The translations under genes and the position numbers were made by a program. Shown here one piece after another: positions 12,704-12,841 of a DNA stretch of 12,841 nt (position 1 is its first letter; every line of letters starts with the position of its first letter). Below the pieces are notes generated by a model that saw nothing but the letters and a program-made list of their open reading frames with translations, was not told the origin of the DNA and did not search any database. This DNA is from Pseudonocardiaceae bacterium (lineage in GTDB: Bacteria; Actinomycetota; Actinomycetes; Mycobacteriales; Pseudonocardiaceae): assembly GCA_025937115.1 (NCBI GenBank), contig JAICSB010000046.1, positions 1-12,841 on the forward strand. Reading direction: 5' to 3'.

Positions 12704-12841
12704 GTGGATTTCGGCGTCGGATACTTCCCGACACATGACGGCGTGAGTCCGGGCGCACTGGCGCACCTGGTCGAAGACCGCGGGCAGGACGCGGTGTTCT
12801 TCGCCGAGCACACTCACATCCCGGTCGCCGGTGAGAACGCC
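12704..12841 (+). CDS. LLM-class (F420-dependent type) oxidoreductase, N-terminal fragment
   Basis: Forty-six codons from GTG at 12704 run off the window end. VDFGVGYFPT (first beta strand), then LAHLVEDRGQDAVFFAEHTHIPV, is the standard opening of bacterial luciferase-like monooxygenases, and the FxEHTHIPV form is common in the F420-dependent actinobacterial subgroup. GGAG overlaps the start codon itself, so the ribosome site is poor and a leaderless start is possible. Substrate unknown; the active site lies outside the window. Confidence 0.85.
   Translation, partial: MDFGVGYFPTHDGVSPGALAHLVEDRGQDAVFFAEHTHIPVAGENA

Noticed and set aside
1..12841. CRISPR arrays, tRNA/rRNA genes, transposases, integrases
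   Set aside because: None seen on either strand: no regular spacer-repeat pattern, no tRNA T-loop context, no transposase motif.

Overview
The window looks like chromosome or a large plasmid of a high-GC actinobacterium, most likely Mycobacterium or a close relative. The clues are GC-rich third codon positions, many GTG/TTG starts, an L,D-transpeptidase with two Ig-like domains of the LdtMt2 type, the start of an F420-type luciferase-like oxidoreductase, and several apparently leaderless promoters (TAnnnT followed 6-7 nt later by the start codon). Everything here was read by eye; no database search was run.

Layout. 46-1157 (-): a STAS anti-anti-sigma gene followed at once by an RsbW-like anti-sigma kinase gene. 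1236-1925 (+): a His-rich lipoprotein. 1935-2816 (-): a second lipoprotein made of two copies of a His-rich domain, converging on the first. 2888-3188 (-): a small gene that looks DUF6153-like but is split over three frames. 3277-3293: a CsoR-type operator. 3465-6060: a restriction-modification island with a NaeI-family endonuclease (+), a cytosine-C5 methyltransferase (-) and a Vsr mismatch endonuclease (+). 6137-8983 (-): an operon csoR, then a permease fused to a YHS metal-binding domain, then an L,D-transpeptidase, with a CsoR-type operator at 9010-9026. 9154-9333 (+): a tiny PLDc_N-like membrane protein. 9338-9694 (-) and 9745-10785 (+): a divergent ArsR repressor and CDF metal exporter sharing an operator/promoter. 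10772-11128 (-): a VOC protein. 11287-11664 (-): YccF. 11917-12571 (+): a frame-broken TMEM175-family channel gene, followed by a large symmetric hairpin. 12704-end (+): a partial LLM-class oxidoreductase.

How it fits together. The centre of interest is a probable copper-response locus. The CsoR here carries the Cys-His-Cys copper triad at positions 36/61/65. The same 17-base pattern ATACCCCCnnnnnGTAT lies in front of csoR and in front of the lipoprotein B unit, so a split regulon is likely: CsoR, a permease with a metal-binding tail, a cell-wall cross-linking enzyme and one or two His-rich surface lipoproteins. A separate ArsR/CDF pair, without cysteines in the repressor, probably handles Zn/Co/Ni. 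The R-M-Vsr island lies between the two copper blocks and has visibly lower GC in sampled lines (about 60% against about 80% in the CDF gene), which suggests a later insertion.

Caution: two genes (DUF6153-like and TMEM175) show four apparent frame breaks, all of the missing-one-base type, so assembly error is as likely as real decay.
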